Shown: positions 1 through 8,505 of the stretch, piece after piece | Position numbering within the stretch: position 1 is the first letter of the stretch | Layout of the letters: each line of letters opens with the position of its first letter | NCBI GenBank assembly: GCA_945868745.1 | Contig: CAMBMK010000003.1 | Span: forward strand, 23,779 to 87,778 | Length of the DNA: 64,000 nucleotides | From: an uncultured Bacteroidales bacterium | Lineage (GTDB): Bacteria > Bacteroidota > Bacteroidia > Bacteroidales > UBA932 | Direction of reading: 5' to 3' | Notes under the pieces: generated by a model | What the model saw: only the letters and a program-made list of their open reading frames with translations | Database searches by the model: none | What the model was told of the DNA's origin: nothing | Translations under genes and position numbers: made by a program

Positions 1-182
1 AGGAAAAGGTTGAGAAGGGCGGCAGGGACAAACAGCAGTCCGAAAACGGTCATCCACCACACTTTGGCGGGATTGACAATGACCGAAAGGTAACTGAGTC
101 CGAGCAGGGCTGCCGCTATGAGCATCAGCGTCCTGCTTGTGATTCCGAACAGAATCCCTCCCTTTTTCCTCCTGCGGGCCAT
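1..182 (-). CDS. Partial N-terminus of a membrane protein, possibly an endonuclease/exonuclease/phosphatase family protein (runs off window start)
   Basis: Open minus frame from ATG at 182: MARRRKKGGILFGITSRTLMLIAAALLGLSYLSVIVNPAKVWWMTVFGLLFVPAALLNLF; basic start then TM segments; family guessed from usual Bacteroidales neighbourhood after rhomboid. Confidence 0.4.
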   Translation of the reverse strand, partial: MARRRKKGGILFGITSRTLMLIAAALLGLSYLSVIVNPAKVWWMTVFGLLFVPAALLNLF

Positions 183-185
183 AGG

Positions 186-872
186 CTATATCCACTCGTT
201 GTAGTGGTAGATGCGCCCTGTCCTGCGCCACCACCTCAGCAGCAGCCATCCGAAGAGCATGCCGCCCAGATGGGCGAAATGGGCCACTCCGTCAGCCATT
301 CCGAACACGCCTGTCACAAGCTCAATGCCTGCGAAAATCAGAACGAACACTTTGGCTTTCAGCGTGATGGGCGGGAATATGAGAGTAAGCGGGGTGTCAG
401 GATAGAGCATTGCGAAGCCGAGGAGCACTCCGTAGATTGCACCGGAGGCGCCCACGGTCGGAGTCCGCATGACAGCCCAATAGGCAGGGGCATTTACGGC
501 CGAAAGGTAATGCTGGACCTGGAGCCACTGCACGCCCATGTGGAGGGCCACTGCCCCGAGTCCGGTGATGAAGTAGAATGTCAGGAATTTCTTCGAACCC
601 ATTGCCCTCTCCACTACGGTACCGAACATAAGGAGCGTGTACATATTGAAGAATATGTGCCAGAATCCCCCGTGCATAAACATATGGGTAACCGGTTGCC
701 ACGGCCTGAAAAGGGACGAGGACGGGTAGAACATTGCAAATGTCCTTATCATGAAGTCCTCGTTGATCAGGGTGGCAACGAAGACAAGAAGGTTTATCAA
801 TACAAGGTTTTTCGTGACCGGAGGAATGTTGGACATGAAGCCTCCGCTGTTTGCATTATTGTAGTAACTCAT
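186..872 (-). CDS. Rhomboid family intramembrane serine protease
   Basis: HMFMHGGFWHIFFNMYTL, GASGAIYGVLLG (catalytic Ser) and HFAHLGGMLFG (catalytic His) motifs. Confidence 0.95.
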   Translation of the reverse strand: MSYYNNANSGGFMSNIPPVTKNLVLINLLVFVATLINEDFMIRTFAMFYPSSSLFRPWQPVTHMFMHGGFWHIFFNMYTLLMFGTVVERAMGSKKFLTFYFITGLGAVALHMGVQWLQVQHYLSAVNAPAYWAVMRTPTVGASGAIYGVLLGFAMLYPDTPLTLIFPPITLKAKVFVLIFAGIELVTGVFGMADGVAHFAHLGGMLFGWLLLRWWRRTGRIYHYNEWI

Positions 873-2863
873 CAGAATTTCTTTTCGATTTCGTCTGTTG
901 AAAGTATGGACATTATCCTGTGCCCCCTGGTCGTGTATTCAGGATTGTCGCAGGAAAATACCTGGTCTATAAGTCTTTGGGCCTGGACAGGAGATGTTAT
1001 CCTTTCACCTCTCACCGCCCCGGCAGAGGCAAGTTTTTCGGCTATGGTGCTTTCCATCATTCCTTTGACCAGCTCCGGGCTGTCCTCGAGGATGCGGAGC
1101 AGGTCGGCCATCAGCGCCTCGACAGCCGGACGTTCGCACGAAAATCCTTCGGGGACTCCGCCCACGACAATGGTGTCGGTGCCGAACGGTGTGATGTCGA
1201 AACCGAGGGACTGCAGGAGGCCGGAGTGCTCGTCAAAGACGAGGCGGTTTTCCGTGCCCACGGTGACCTGGACCGGGAAAAGGGCGGTCTGGCAGACACG
1301 GTCATTGGCCTGTACAGCTTTCAGGAAGCGCTCGTAGAGAATGCGTTCGCGGGCACGGGCTATGTGCACAAGGAGGAGGCCTGACTTGGCGCGGGTGACG
1401 ATGAACCTGCCGTCAAGGACTATGGCCGAAGCGGTAGGCACATTCATCCCGTCGAAAAGCTGGCCGCAGTCTCCCGTCCTGCCGGAATATGTACCCGTGC
1501 GGTAGTCAGCCCCCTGCGGGAAGCTGCCGCCTTCGCTTTGGGAAGCCTGCGGGAAACCGGACGGTGTCCCTGCATATGGCCCGGCCGGGGTATATTGCTG
1601 TCCGCCGAAGGATGCCGGAGGGAAGCCGTCAGTGCCCGGAGACGCAAATCCATTGGCAACACCTTCGCAATCAGGCGATTGGAAACTACCGGAGCCATCC
1701 GACCCGGCATTCTCTCCGGAGAACGGGTCGTGTATGCCGCCGGTCTGGGCAAACGGGTCGTAGAGCGGGTCCACTGCCGGGTCCGGCGTCCCTATTTCGC
1801 CCCTGAAGCTCTCGAAATTCTTGCCGAGCACCGGCATTTCGGGCACTCCGGATGTGTCAAAATCCATCGCAGAGCCGAAGGAGTTGCGCCCGAGTGCCTC
1901 GTGCACAGAGGCATACAGTACCTGGAAGATTACGGAGTCGTTCTCGAATTTCACTTCAGTCTTGGTTGGAGAGATGTTGACATCCACCGATTCCGGAGGG
2001 CATTCGAGGAACAGGAAGTAGGATGGAACCGTGCCCGGGGCGACAAGGTTTTCATATGCCTTCATCACGGCCTTGTGGAAATATGCGCTGCGGAAAAATC
2101 TGCCGTTCACAAAGAAAAACTGCTTTCCGGCAGTCTTGGTGCTTAGGTCCGGGCGCCCGAGAAATCCGCTGATGCGTGCGACAGAGGTCTGTGTGTCCAT
2201 ACTCACAACCTTATCGACGGCGGATGCTCCGAGCAGGTCCTGGATCCTGTATTTCAGCATTTTGGCACTATGGAGCACGAAGATTTCCCTGTCGTTGTGG
2301 GTAAGGGTGAAGCTGACCTGCGGGCGTGTGATGCTGACGCGGGTAAATTCATCGACGATGTGTTTGAATTCGACGTTGTCGGATTTGAGGAATTTGCGGC
2401 GTGCAGGGACGTTGTAGAACAGGTCGCGGACGGCGATGTTGGTCCCCTTCGGGCAGGCGGCTGAGGTGCGTCCGGCTATCTGTGACGCCGCCATTTCCAC
2501 CACGGTGCCGACCTCGTCCTCCCCGCGGCGGGTCTTGAGTGTCACCTGTGCCACTGCAGCAATCGACGCGAGGGCTTCGCCGCGGAATCCGAAGGTCATT
2601 ATCTCGGAAAGGTCTTCCGCCGTGGCGATTTTGGAGGTGGCGTGGCGCTCGAAGCAGAGTTCCGCCTCGTCGGGGCTCATCCCGCAACCGTTGTCGATGA
2701 CCTGGATAAGGGTGCGCCCGCTGTCGCGTATGACTACTGACACCTGTGTCGCTCCGGCATCCACTGCGTTCTCCATCAGTTCTTTGACCACGGAGGCAGG
2801 ACGCTGGACGACTTCGCCGGCGGCAATGAGGTTGGCTATGTTGCCCGGTAGGACACGGATCAT
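872..2863 (-). CDS. mutL: DNA mismatch repair protein MutL
   Basis: GHKL ATPase motifs: IAAGEVVQRPASVVKELMENAVDAGA, DNGCGM, FGFRGEALASIAAVAQ; C-terminal dimerisation domain after Gly/Ser-rich linker. Confidence 0.97.
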   Translation of the reverse strand: MIRVLPGNIANLIAAGEVVQRPASVVKELMENAVDAGATQVSVVIRDSGRTLIQVIDNGCGMSPDEAELCFERHATSKIATAEDLSEIMTFGFRGEALASIAAVAQVTLKTRRGEDEVGTVVEMAASQIAGRTSAACPKGTNIAVRDLFYNVPARRKFLKSDNVEFKHIVDEFTRVSITRPQVSFTLTHNDREIFVLHSAKMLKYRIQDLLGASAVDKVVSMDTQTSVARISGFLGRPDLSTKTAGKQFFFVNGRFFRSAYFHKAVMKAYENLVAPGTVPSYFLFLECPPESVDVNISPTKTEVKFENDSVIFQVLYASVHEALGRNSFGSAMDFDTSGVPEMPVLGKNFESFRGEIGTPDPAVDPLYDPFAQTGGIHDPFSGENAGSDGSGSFQSPDCEGVANGFASPGTDGFPPASFGGQQYTPAGPYAGTPSGFPQASQSEGGSFPQGADYRTGTYSGRTGDCGQLFDGMNVPTASAIVLDGRFIVTRAKSGLLLVHIARARERILYERFLKAVQANDRVCQTALFPVQVTVGTENRLVFDEHSGLLQSLGFDITPFGTDTIVVGGVPEGFSCERPAVEALMADLLRILEDSPELVKGMMESTIAEKLASAGAVRGERITSPVQAQRLIDQVFSCDNPEYTTRGHRIMSILSTDEIEKKF

Positions 2864-2864
2864 G

Positions 2865-3170
2865 CTACAGCAGGGAGTAGAATTTCACTATGTAGATAAG
2901 TACCACCACGATAAGCGCAAGGCCGATGAGACCTATGATGGTCTGGGCACGCGAACTCCCGCGGCGGCGGGCATAGTTGCCGTCACGGAATGCACCGTGG
3001 ATATATGAGCCCGGCACATAGGTGTCGTTGCCGTTTTCATTCTTTTTGTCCATGGAGCCGTCCACTTTGCCGAACATGCGGCGGCGTTCCTCCTTTTCGG
3101 GGTCATAGTATCTTGGTTTGTAGTTGAAAACCCTGTGTTCCTGGTCTCCGAACCATCCGAAAGTTGCCAT
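2865..3170 (-). CDS. Small hypothetical membrane protein with one C-terminal TM helix
   Basis: Start MATFGWFGDQEHRVFNYKPRYYDPEKEERRRMFG; TIIGLIGLALIVVVLIYIV TM; TATCTTTG box upstream on minus strand. Confidence 0.65.
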   Translation of the reverse strand: MATFGWFGDQEHRVFNYKPRYYDPEKEERRRMFGKVDGSMDKKNENGNDTYVPGSYIHGAFRDGNYARRRGSSRAQTIIGLIGLALIVVVLIYIVKFYSLL

Positions 3171-3456
3171 ATCTTTTGCTTTATTGGTGTTGGTATCAAA
3201 CAAAGATAGCATTTTTTTGCTTTATGAATATGAAAAAGATTGACCTGCATCAGATTTGATCCGGTTTTCCGGTGCAGGTTTTTCTACCGGAAATGAGCCG
3301 GCTGCAATCCGGGGGTTGTCCGGTTGGTGTCGAAAAAAACACGCAAGCAGCTGAATAATTTGTCGATATGGATTATTTGAGGTAATTTTGAGAATGTCTT
3401 TTCCGGCTTTCCGGGAAGGGCTTACAGGATATTACGTTGGATGAAACGACAATAAG

Positions 3457-3972
3457 ATGGATACAATGGAAAACAGGTGCCCGTTCAGGGTGGGCAACGG
3501 ATATGACGTCCACGCCATGGCCGGAGGGATTCCGATGTGGCTCGGAGGGGTCAGGATTGATGATGCCCCGGTGGGATTCGTGGCCCATTCGGACGGGGAT
3601 GTTGCCATACACGCACTTTGCGATGCGATTCTGGGGGCGCTGGCTCTCGGGGACATCGGACATTTCTTCCCGGACACTTCCGACGAGTGGAAGGGTGTGG
3701 ACAGCAAGCTGCTGCTGAAGAAAGTGGTGGAAATGGCCGCCGCTAAGGGCTGGAAGGTGGGCAACGCCGATGTGACGATTGCCCTGCAGAGGCCCAAGAT
3801 TGCCTCCTATGTGCCGGCGATGCGGCAGGCGCTTGCATCGTGCATGGAGGTGGCGGAGGACTGCGTGTCGGTAAAGGCTACCACCACGGAGAAACTCGGT
3901 TTCGTGGGCCGGTGCGAGGGCTGCCAGGTGTGGGCCACGGTATGCCTTTGGGCCTGTGGCCCAAAGGCATAG
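3457..3972 (+). CDS. ispF: 2-C-methyl-D-erythritol 2,4-cyclodiphosphate synthase
   Basis: GNGYDVHAM, HSDGDVAIHALCDAILGALALGDIGHFFPD, TTEKLGFVGR motifs; stop codon lies inside a palindrome. Confidence 0.96.
   Translation: MDTMENRCPFRVGNGYDVHAMAGGIPMWLGGVRIDDAPVGFVAHSDGDVAIHALCDAILGALALGDIGHFFPDTSDEWKGVDSKLLLKKVVEMAAAKGWKVGNADVTIALQRPKIASYVPAMRQALASCMEVAEDCVSVKATTTEKLGFVGRCEGCQVWATVCLWACGPKA
3941..3971. repeat. Perfect hairpin, 14-bp stem and 3-nt loop: TATGCCTTTGGGCC-TGT-GGCCCAAAGGCATA
   Basis: Direct reading; overlaps last codons and stop of ispF. Confidence 0.95.
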
Positions 3973-3974
3973 GC

Positions 3975-3998
3975 ATATGCAGGCTGATGCCTGCATAT
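3975..3998. repeat. Perfect hairpin, 10-bp stem: ATATGCAGGC-TGAT-GCCTGCATAT
   Basis: Direct reading, immediately after the previous hairpin. Confidence 0.95.
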
Positions 3999-4030
3999 AC
4001 CCTTTTCAACCCCCAGTCGCTTACAGCGCA

Positions 4031-4082
4031 ACGGCCACAGCGAGGAGAGCCCTTGGGCCGAGCTCCCCGCAGCTGTGGCCGT
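4031..4082. repeat. 11-bp inverted repeat ACGGCCACAGC / GCTGTGGCCGT, 30-nt interior
   Basis: Direct reading. Confidence 0.9.
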
Positions 4083-4145
4083 AGCAGCCGCAGGTCATAT
4101 TCCGGCTGCGGTGCCAGTACGCATCTTATCGTCAATACCACCTCC

Positions 4146-4294
4146 CGTGAAATTCACCTGGCACGGGCAGACCCTCCACAGGTACCTGTGGGGCACTATC
4201 CCGTTCCCGGTGGAGACAAATTGCCCTCACCGGGAACGCCAACCCCCATTCTGCACCATTGTAGGGCATATCCCCGTGCCAGGTGAATTTCACG
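4146..4294. repeat. 22-bp perfect inverted repeat CGTGAAATTCACCTGGCACGGG (4146-4167) / CCCGTGCCAGGTGAATTTCACG (4273-4294) enclosing two further palindromes
   Basis: Direct reading; inner palindromes CCACAGGTACCTGTGG (4176-4191) and CGTTCCCGGTG...CACCGGGAACG (4202-4212/4228-4238). Confidence 0.95.
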
Positions 4295-4435
4295 AGGATA
4301 AGTGCGGCGCGTGACCGCGCCCAGTCTGATGTGGGATACCTTCTACCAATAATCTCACGGATATTCAGGTGCAGAGCCTGGGGCAGCGGCCAGGCCTTGT
4401 ACAGGGAATGGCAGGAGCATTGCCCGGCAGAAGCC

Positions 4436-4882
4436 TTACAGATTGAGCATCGCCTTGCAAGCGGAGAGGATGTCACGGTAGGTGGCTTCGAAATCGCCTG
4501 TGTACCAAGGGTCTGCGACATCACGGCTGCTTCCGGCAAATGACATCATCAGGCAGATTTTGTCCTGCGGATCGTCCGGGATGATACGCTTTATGAGCCG
4601 CAGGTTGGATGCATCCATACAGATTATCCTGTCAAAGGCATCGTAGTCCGACGGACGGACCTGCCGCGCACATTTCCCGCGGTCAAAGGCGATTCCATGC
4701 CTTGTCAGACAGCTTTTTGCCGGAGGGTAAATGGGGTTACCCAGCTCTTCGGCCGACACTGCCGCGCTTTCGGCATAATACTCTCCCCCGAGCCCCCTTT
4801 CCCTGACAAGGGATTTGAAAATGAATTCCGCCATCGGCGAACGGCAGATGTTGCCGTGGCATACGAACAATATCTTTTCCAT
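4436..4882 (-). CDS. Low molecular weight protein-tyrosine-phosphatase
   Basis: VCHGNICRSPMAE P-loop, DPWYTGDFEATYRDI. Confidence 0.95.
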   Translation of the reverse strand: MEKILFVCHGNICRSPMAEFIFKSLVRERGLGGEYYAESAAVSAEELGNPIYPPAKSCLTRHGIAFDRGKCARQVRPSDYDAFDRIICMDASNLRLIKRIIPDDPQDKICLMMSFAGSSRDVADPWYTGDFEATYRDILSACKAMLNL

Positions 4883-4989
4883 ATCTGAATTTCAATTAAT
4901 AAGCAGTTCCGGATTGTTTCCCGGTGTTATATATTACAAGCAGCTTCCGGGACAGCCTCAATTGCGGCAAATCGTGAGCGGTAAGAGCC

Positions 4990-5016
4990 GAAAAAAGGAC
5001 CGGTTTGCACCGGTCC
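4990..5016 (-). terminator. Intrinsic terminator downstream of efp
   Basis: GGACCGG-tttgca-CCGGTCC (4997-5016), followed on minus strand by TTTTTT. Confidence 0.85.
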
Positions 5017-5043
5017 CTGTTCAGCATTAATATGGGAAAAACC

Positions 5044-5610
5044 CTAAACGCGCTGGCCGTATGAGCGGTCCGAAGTGTTGATGGAAATCTTCTCGCCCTG
5101 GTTGATGAAGAGCGGAACCATCACCTTTGCGCCGGTCTCGAGGGTAACCTCCTTGAGGGCACTTGTAGAAGCGGTGTTGCCTTTGACAGCAGGCTCTGCA
5201 TAGGTCACCTCAAGCTCCACATAGGTAGGAAGCTCGCAGGTAAGGCACCTCTCCTCAGGCTCGGTGACGAACATCATCTCCACATGCTGTCCCTCTTTCA
5301 TAAGGTCTGAATTATCAACGACATCCTTTGGAAGATGGATCTGCTCGAAGGTCTCCTCGTGCATGAAGTTGAATCCCTCGTCGTCAGCATAGAGGAACTG
5401 GTAAGGACGCCTCTCGACATTGATGGTCTCGATCTTTGCACCGGCGGTGAAAGTATTCTCAAGGATACGTCCGTTCTCAAGGTTGCGGAGCTTGGTCTTT
5501 ACGAAAGCGGGACCCTTTCCCGGCTTTACATGCTGGAACCATACGATGCTGCAAGGTTTGCCGTTGTAATTGAGATAAAGTCCGTTTTTGAAATCAGCTG
5601 TTGTTGCCAT
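5044..5610 (-). CDS. efp: Elongation factor P
   Basis: MATTADFKNGLYLNYNGKPCSIVWFQHVKPGKGPAFVKTKLRNL; start trimmed from the ORF track. Confidence 0.96.
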   Translation of the reverse strand: MATTADFKNGLYLNYNGKPCSIVWFQHVKPGKGPAFVKTKLRNLENGRILENTFTAGAKIETINVERRPYQFLYADDEGFNFMHEETFEQIHLPKDVVDNSDLMKEGQHVEMMFVTEPEERCLTCELPTYVELEVTYAEPAVKGNTASTSALKEVTLETGAKVMVPLFINQGEKISINTSDRSYGQRV

Positions 5611-5688
5611 ATAACTAAATGATTTATGATTTGTCAAGCAAATAGACTGCAAAATTACAGTTTTGTCCGGTAAGATGCAAAGGAATCT

Positions 5689-6561
5689 TCAAAATTCCAG
5701 AATTTTCCGGGCCACTGCGTCCAGCAGCCATTTCGGAGTGCTCGTAGCGCCGCACACCCCCACGCTCTGACCGTCGGAGAACCACCCGGCGAGGACCTCG
5801 TCAGCAGATGTAACGCAATGTGTGCGCGGATTTTCCCTGAGGCACAGGTCGGAAAGCACCTTCCCGTTGGAGGACGACCTGCCTGTCACGAACACAATCA
5901 CATCGTGGCTCCGGGCAAAGTCGGCAAGACGCTCGTGACGCGAGGCGACCTGACGGCAAATGGTGTCATGGCATACCACCGAAGCAACCCTTGAGCGGAG
6001 CAGGGCGCAGATCCCGTCATACTCCTGAGGACTCTTGGTGGTCTGCGAAAATACCTCCACGGGTGCATCCGTGCGGATCCTTCCGTCAGCGATTGCCTCC
6101 TCGAGCATCTCCCTGTCCTGCACGACCACAGCATCCCCTCCCACCTGGCCGATGAGACCGAGCACCTCCGCGTGGCCCACTTTCCCGAAAATCACCAGAG
6201 TACCGCCAGCAGCCTTCAGGGCCGGATATGCGTCACGGATCCTCTTCTGGAGCTGGAGCACAACCGGGCAGGTGCAGTCGGTAAGGCGGATGCCGTACCT
6301 TCGGGCCTCCCCGTATGTGGACGGAGGCTCACCGTGGGCACGGATCAGCACGTCGGCGCCGGGATGGTCCTTCAATGAATCTATGTCTATGGCAACCAGT
6401 CCCTTGCCTTCGAGCCTGCGGAGCTCCTCCTCGTTGTGGACAATGGCCCCGAGCGAATACAGGGGCCCCTTTCCGCTGTCCAGGAAAGACTCCGCCCTGG
6501 AAATGGCACGGATGACTCCGCCGCAGAAGCCGGAACCGGGATCGACCTCTACCGTCAGCAT
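5689..6561 (-). CDS. ispH: 4-hydroxy-3-methylbut-2-enyl diphosphate reductase
   Basis: GFCGGVIRAI, DCTCPVV, SVGVCGATSTPKWLLDAV. Confidence 0.96.
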   Translation of the reverse strand: MLTVEVDPGSGFCGGVIRAISRAESFLDSGKGPLYSLGAIVHNEEELRRLEGKGLVAIDIDSLKDHPGADVLIRAHGEPPSTYGEARRYGIRLTDCTCPVVLQLQKRIRDAYPALKAAGGTLVIFGKVGHAEVLGLIGQVGGDAVVVQDREMLEEAIADGRIRTDAPVEVFSQTTKSPQEYDGICALLRSRVASVVCHDTICRQVASRHERLADFARSHDVIVFVTGRSSSNGKVLSDLCLRENPRTHCVTSADEVLAGWFSDGQSVGVCGATSTPKWLLDAVARKILEF

Positions 6562-7253
6562 AGTATGCCGAATTTACCCTGGACAAGACCCCTGAACCAA
6601 ACCGTCTCCTCGTGAAGGGTCATATCGGAATTGTCCAACACATATGCATCCGGAGCCTGCCGGAGCGGGTTGGTCTCACGGTGGGAATCGATGTAGTCGC
6701 GTTCGCGCAGATTTTTCAGCACATCCTCCATCGTAGGGTTTTCCCCCTTTGCGACCATCTCGTCGTAGCGCCTTCCGGCACGCACATTTTCGTCGGCCAC
6801 CATAAAGATTTTGAGCTGGGCATCAGGGAAAACGGCTGTGCCGATATCGCGCCCGTCCATTATCACGCGTCCGCGGCGTCCGTACTCGTGCAGCCTGCCG
6901 TCCACCCATTCGCGGACACGGGCAAGCACGGCAATAGGGCTCACCGAAGAAGAAACCTTCAGCGAGCGGATCTCCTTTTCAATGCACCGTTCACCCATAT
7001 ACAGGCCATCGGCGCGGAAATGCAGGTCTAGGTCGCCGAGCATCGGATAGAGGCGCTCCGTATCGATGCGGTCAGTCCCCTCTATGAGCCCCTGCTCCTG
7101 CGCAAACAGGGTCACACCCCTGTACAATGCCCCGGAATCGAGATACAGGAAACCGAACTCCTTGGCAACAAGTTTGGCGAAGGTGCTTTTTCCTGTCGCG
7201 GAGAAACCATCCACGGCAATGATGATGTCTGGAAGATTAAGATGTGTTATCAT
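6555..7253 (-). CDS. cmk: Cytidylate kinase
   Basis: IIIAVDGFSATGKSTFAKLVAKEFGFLYLDSGALYRGVTL; ATG at 7253; 7-nt overlap with ispH. Confidence 0.95.
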   Translation of the reverse strand: MITHLNLPDIIIAVDGFSATGKSTFAKLVAKEFGFLYLDSGALYRGVTLFAQEQGLIEGTDRIDTERLYPMLGDLDLHFRADGLYMGERCIEKEIRSLKVSSSVSPIAVLARVREWVDGRLHEYGRRGRVIMDGRDIGTAVFPDAQLKIFMVADENVRAGRRYDEMVAKGENPTMEDVLKNLRERDYIDSHRETNPLRQAPDAYVLDNSDMTLHEETVWFRGLVQGKFGILC

Positions 7254-7327
7254 AAAGGCAAAAATAATAATATTTGCTAAATTTGCCATAGTCGGGAGTT
7301 GAAACCGGCATTGAAATTTTTGATAGT

Positions 7328-8473
7328 ATGAAAATTCTTGTTGTTGACGACGAAAAGTCGATACGTTACTCCATGAAGGAGATCCTTCAGGATGAGGGTT
7401 ATGAGGTTGAATTGGCAGAAGACGGGCCTTCCGCACTCGAATTGGCCGGAAAGGAGCGCTACGATGTCATTTTCTGCGACATAAAGATGCCCGGAATGGA
7501 GGGTACAGAGGTGCTCGACAGGCTTGTGGCAGACGGGGTGGACTCCCCTGTCATCATGATTTCCGGCCACGGGGACATAGGCACCGCCGTTGACTGCATC
7601 AAGAAGGGGGCTTTTGATTTCATCCAGAAACCGCTGGACCTCAACAGGATACTGATCACCATAAAAAACGCCACCGACAAGAACAACCTTGTCAAGGCCA
7701 ACAGGATGCTCAAGAAAAAGGTTTACGGGCAGCAGATGATCGGCCAGTCGCAGGCGCTCCAGCACGTGCGCGACATCATTGCAAAGGTGGCTCCGACCGA
7801 TGCGCGTGTGCTCATCACGGGCGCGAACGGCAGCGGAAAGGAGCTGGTGGCAAGGAGCATTTTCCAGCAGAGCGACCGCAGCGCAATGCCTTACATTGAG
7901 GTGAACTGCGCGGCAATACCTTCAGAACTCATTGAAAGTGAGCTGTTCGGCCACGAGAAAGGCTCATTCACCTCTGCCGTCAAGCAGCACAAGGGAAAGT
8001 TTGAGCAGGCCGACGGAGGTACTCTTTTCCTTGACGAAATCGGAGATATGAGCCTTGCCGCCCAGGCGAAGGTACTGAGGGTTCTCCAGGAGAAGAAGCT
8101 TTCGCGCGTGGGCAGCGACAAGGATATCGAGGTGGACGTACGCGTGATTGCGGCGACCAACAAGGACCTCAAGGCAGAGATTGAGAAGGGCAATTTCCGC
8201 GAGGACCTCTACCACAGGCTGAGCGTGATTGTGATCAAGGTGCCGTCGCTCGATGAGAGGAAGGAGGACATCCCGCTTCTTGTAGAGTATTTCGCAGGGC
8301 AGATATGCGCAGCAAGCGGCAAACCGGTAAGGGCCTTCGACCCGGAGGCAATAGCAGCACTCCAGAAGCACAGCTGGCCGGGCAACATCCGCGAGCTGCA
8401 CAATGTGGTGGAGAGGCTCCTGATCCTGGGAGGCAATCCGGTCTCCGCCAGGGATGTGGAGGATTATGTGTAG
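7328..8473 (+). CDS. Sigma-54-dependent response regulator (receiver plus AAA+), no C-terminal HTH
   Basis: Receiver DDEKSIRY...FCDIKMPGMEG; GANGSGKELVARSIF; ELFGHEKGSFTSA; GGTLFLDEIGDM; WPGNIRELHNVVERL; ends shortly after. Confidence 0.93.
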   Translation: MKILVVDDEKSIRYSMKEILQDEGYEVELAEDGPSALELAGKERYDVIFCDIKMPGMEGTEVLDRLVADGVDSPVIMISGHGDIGTAVDCIKKGAFDFIQKPLDLNRILITIKNATDKNNLVKANRMLKKKVYGQQMIGQSQALQHVRDIIAKVAPTDARVLITGANGSGKELVARSIFQQSDRSAMPYIEVNCAAIPSELIESELFGHEKGSFTSAVKQHKGKFEQADGGTLFLDEIGDMSLAAQAKVLRVLQEKKLSRVGSDKDIEVDVRVIAATNKDLKAEIEKGNFREDLYHRLSVIVIKVPSLDERKEDIPLLVEYFAGQICAASGKPVRAFDPEAIAALQKHSWPGNIRELHNVVERLLILGGNPVSARDVEDYV

Positions 8474-8505
8474 AAATCTTCAATAATAACCGATAATATC
8501 AGAAT

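Noticed and set aside
204-1337. Long plus-strand ORF (377 aa) opposite the rhomboid and mutL genes
   Set aside because: Antisense to two well-supported genes; composition is frame-shadow of GC-rich coding DNA with no recognisable domain.
3941-4321. Hairpin cluster as a retron, integron attC array or CRISPR
   Set aside because: No reverse transcriptase, integrase or Cas gene nearby, no regular repeat-spacer pattern, and stems differ from each other in sequence.
4075-4539. ORFs on both strands with mirrored peptides (VKFTWHG... / ...PVPGEFHG)
   Set aside because: The similar peptides are a direct consequence of the 22-bp inverted repeat being read on both strands; treated as DNA structure rather than protein.
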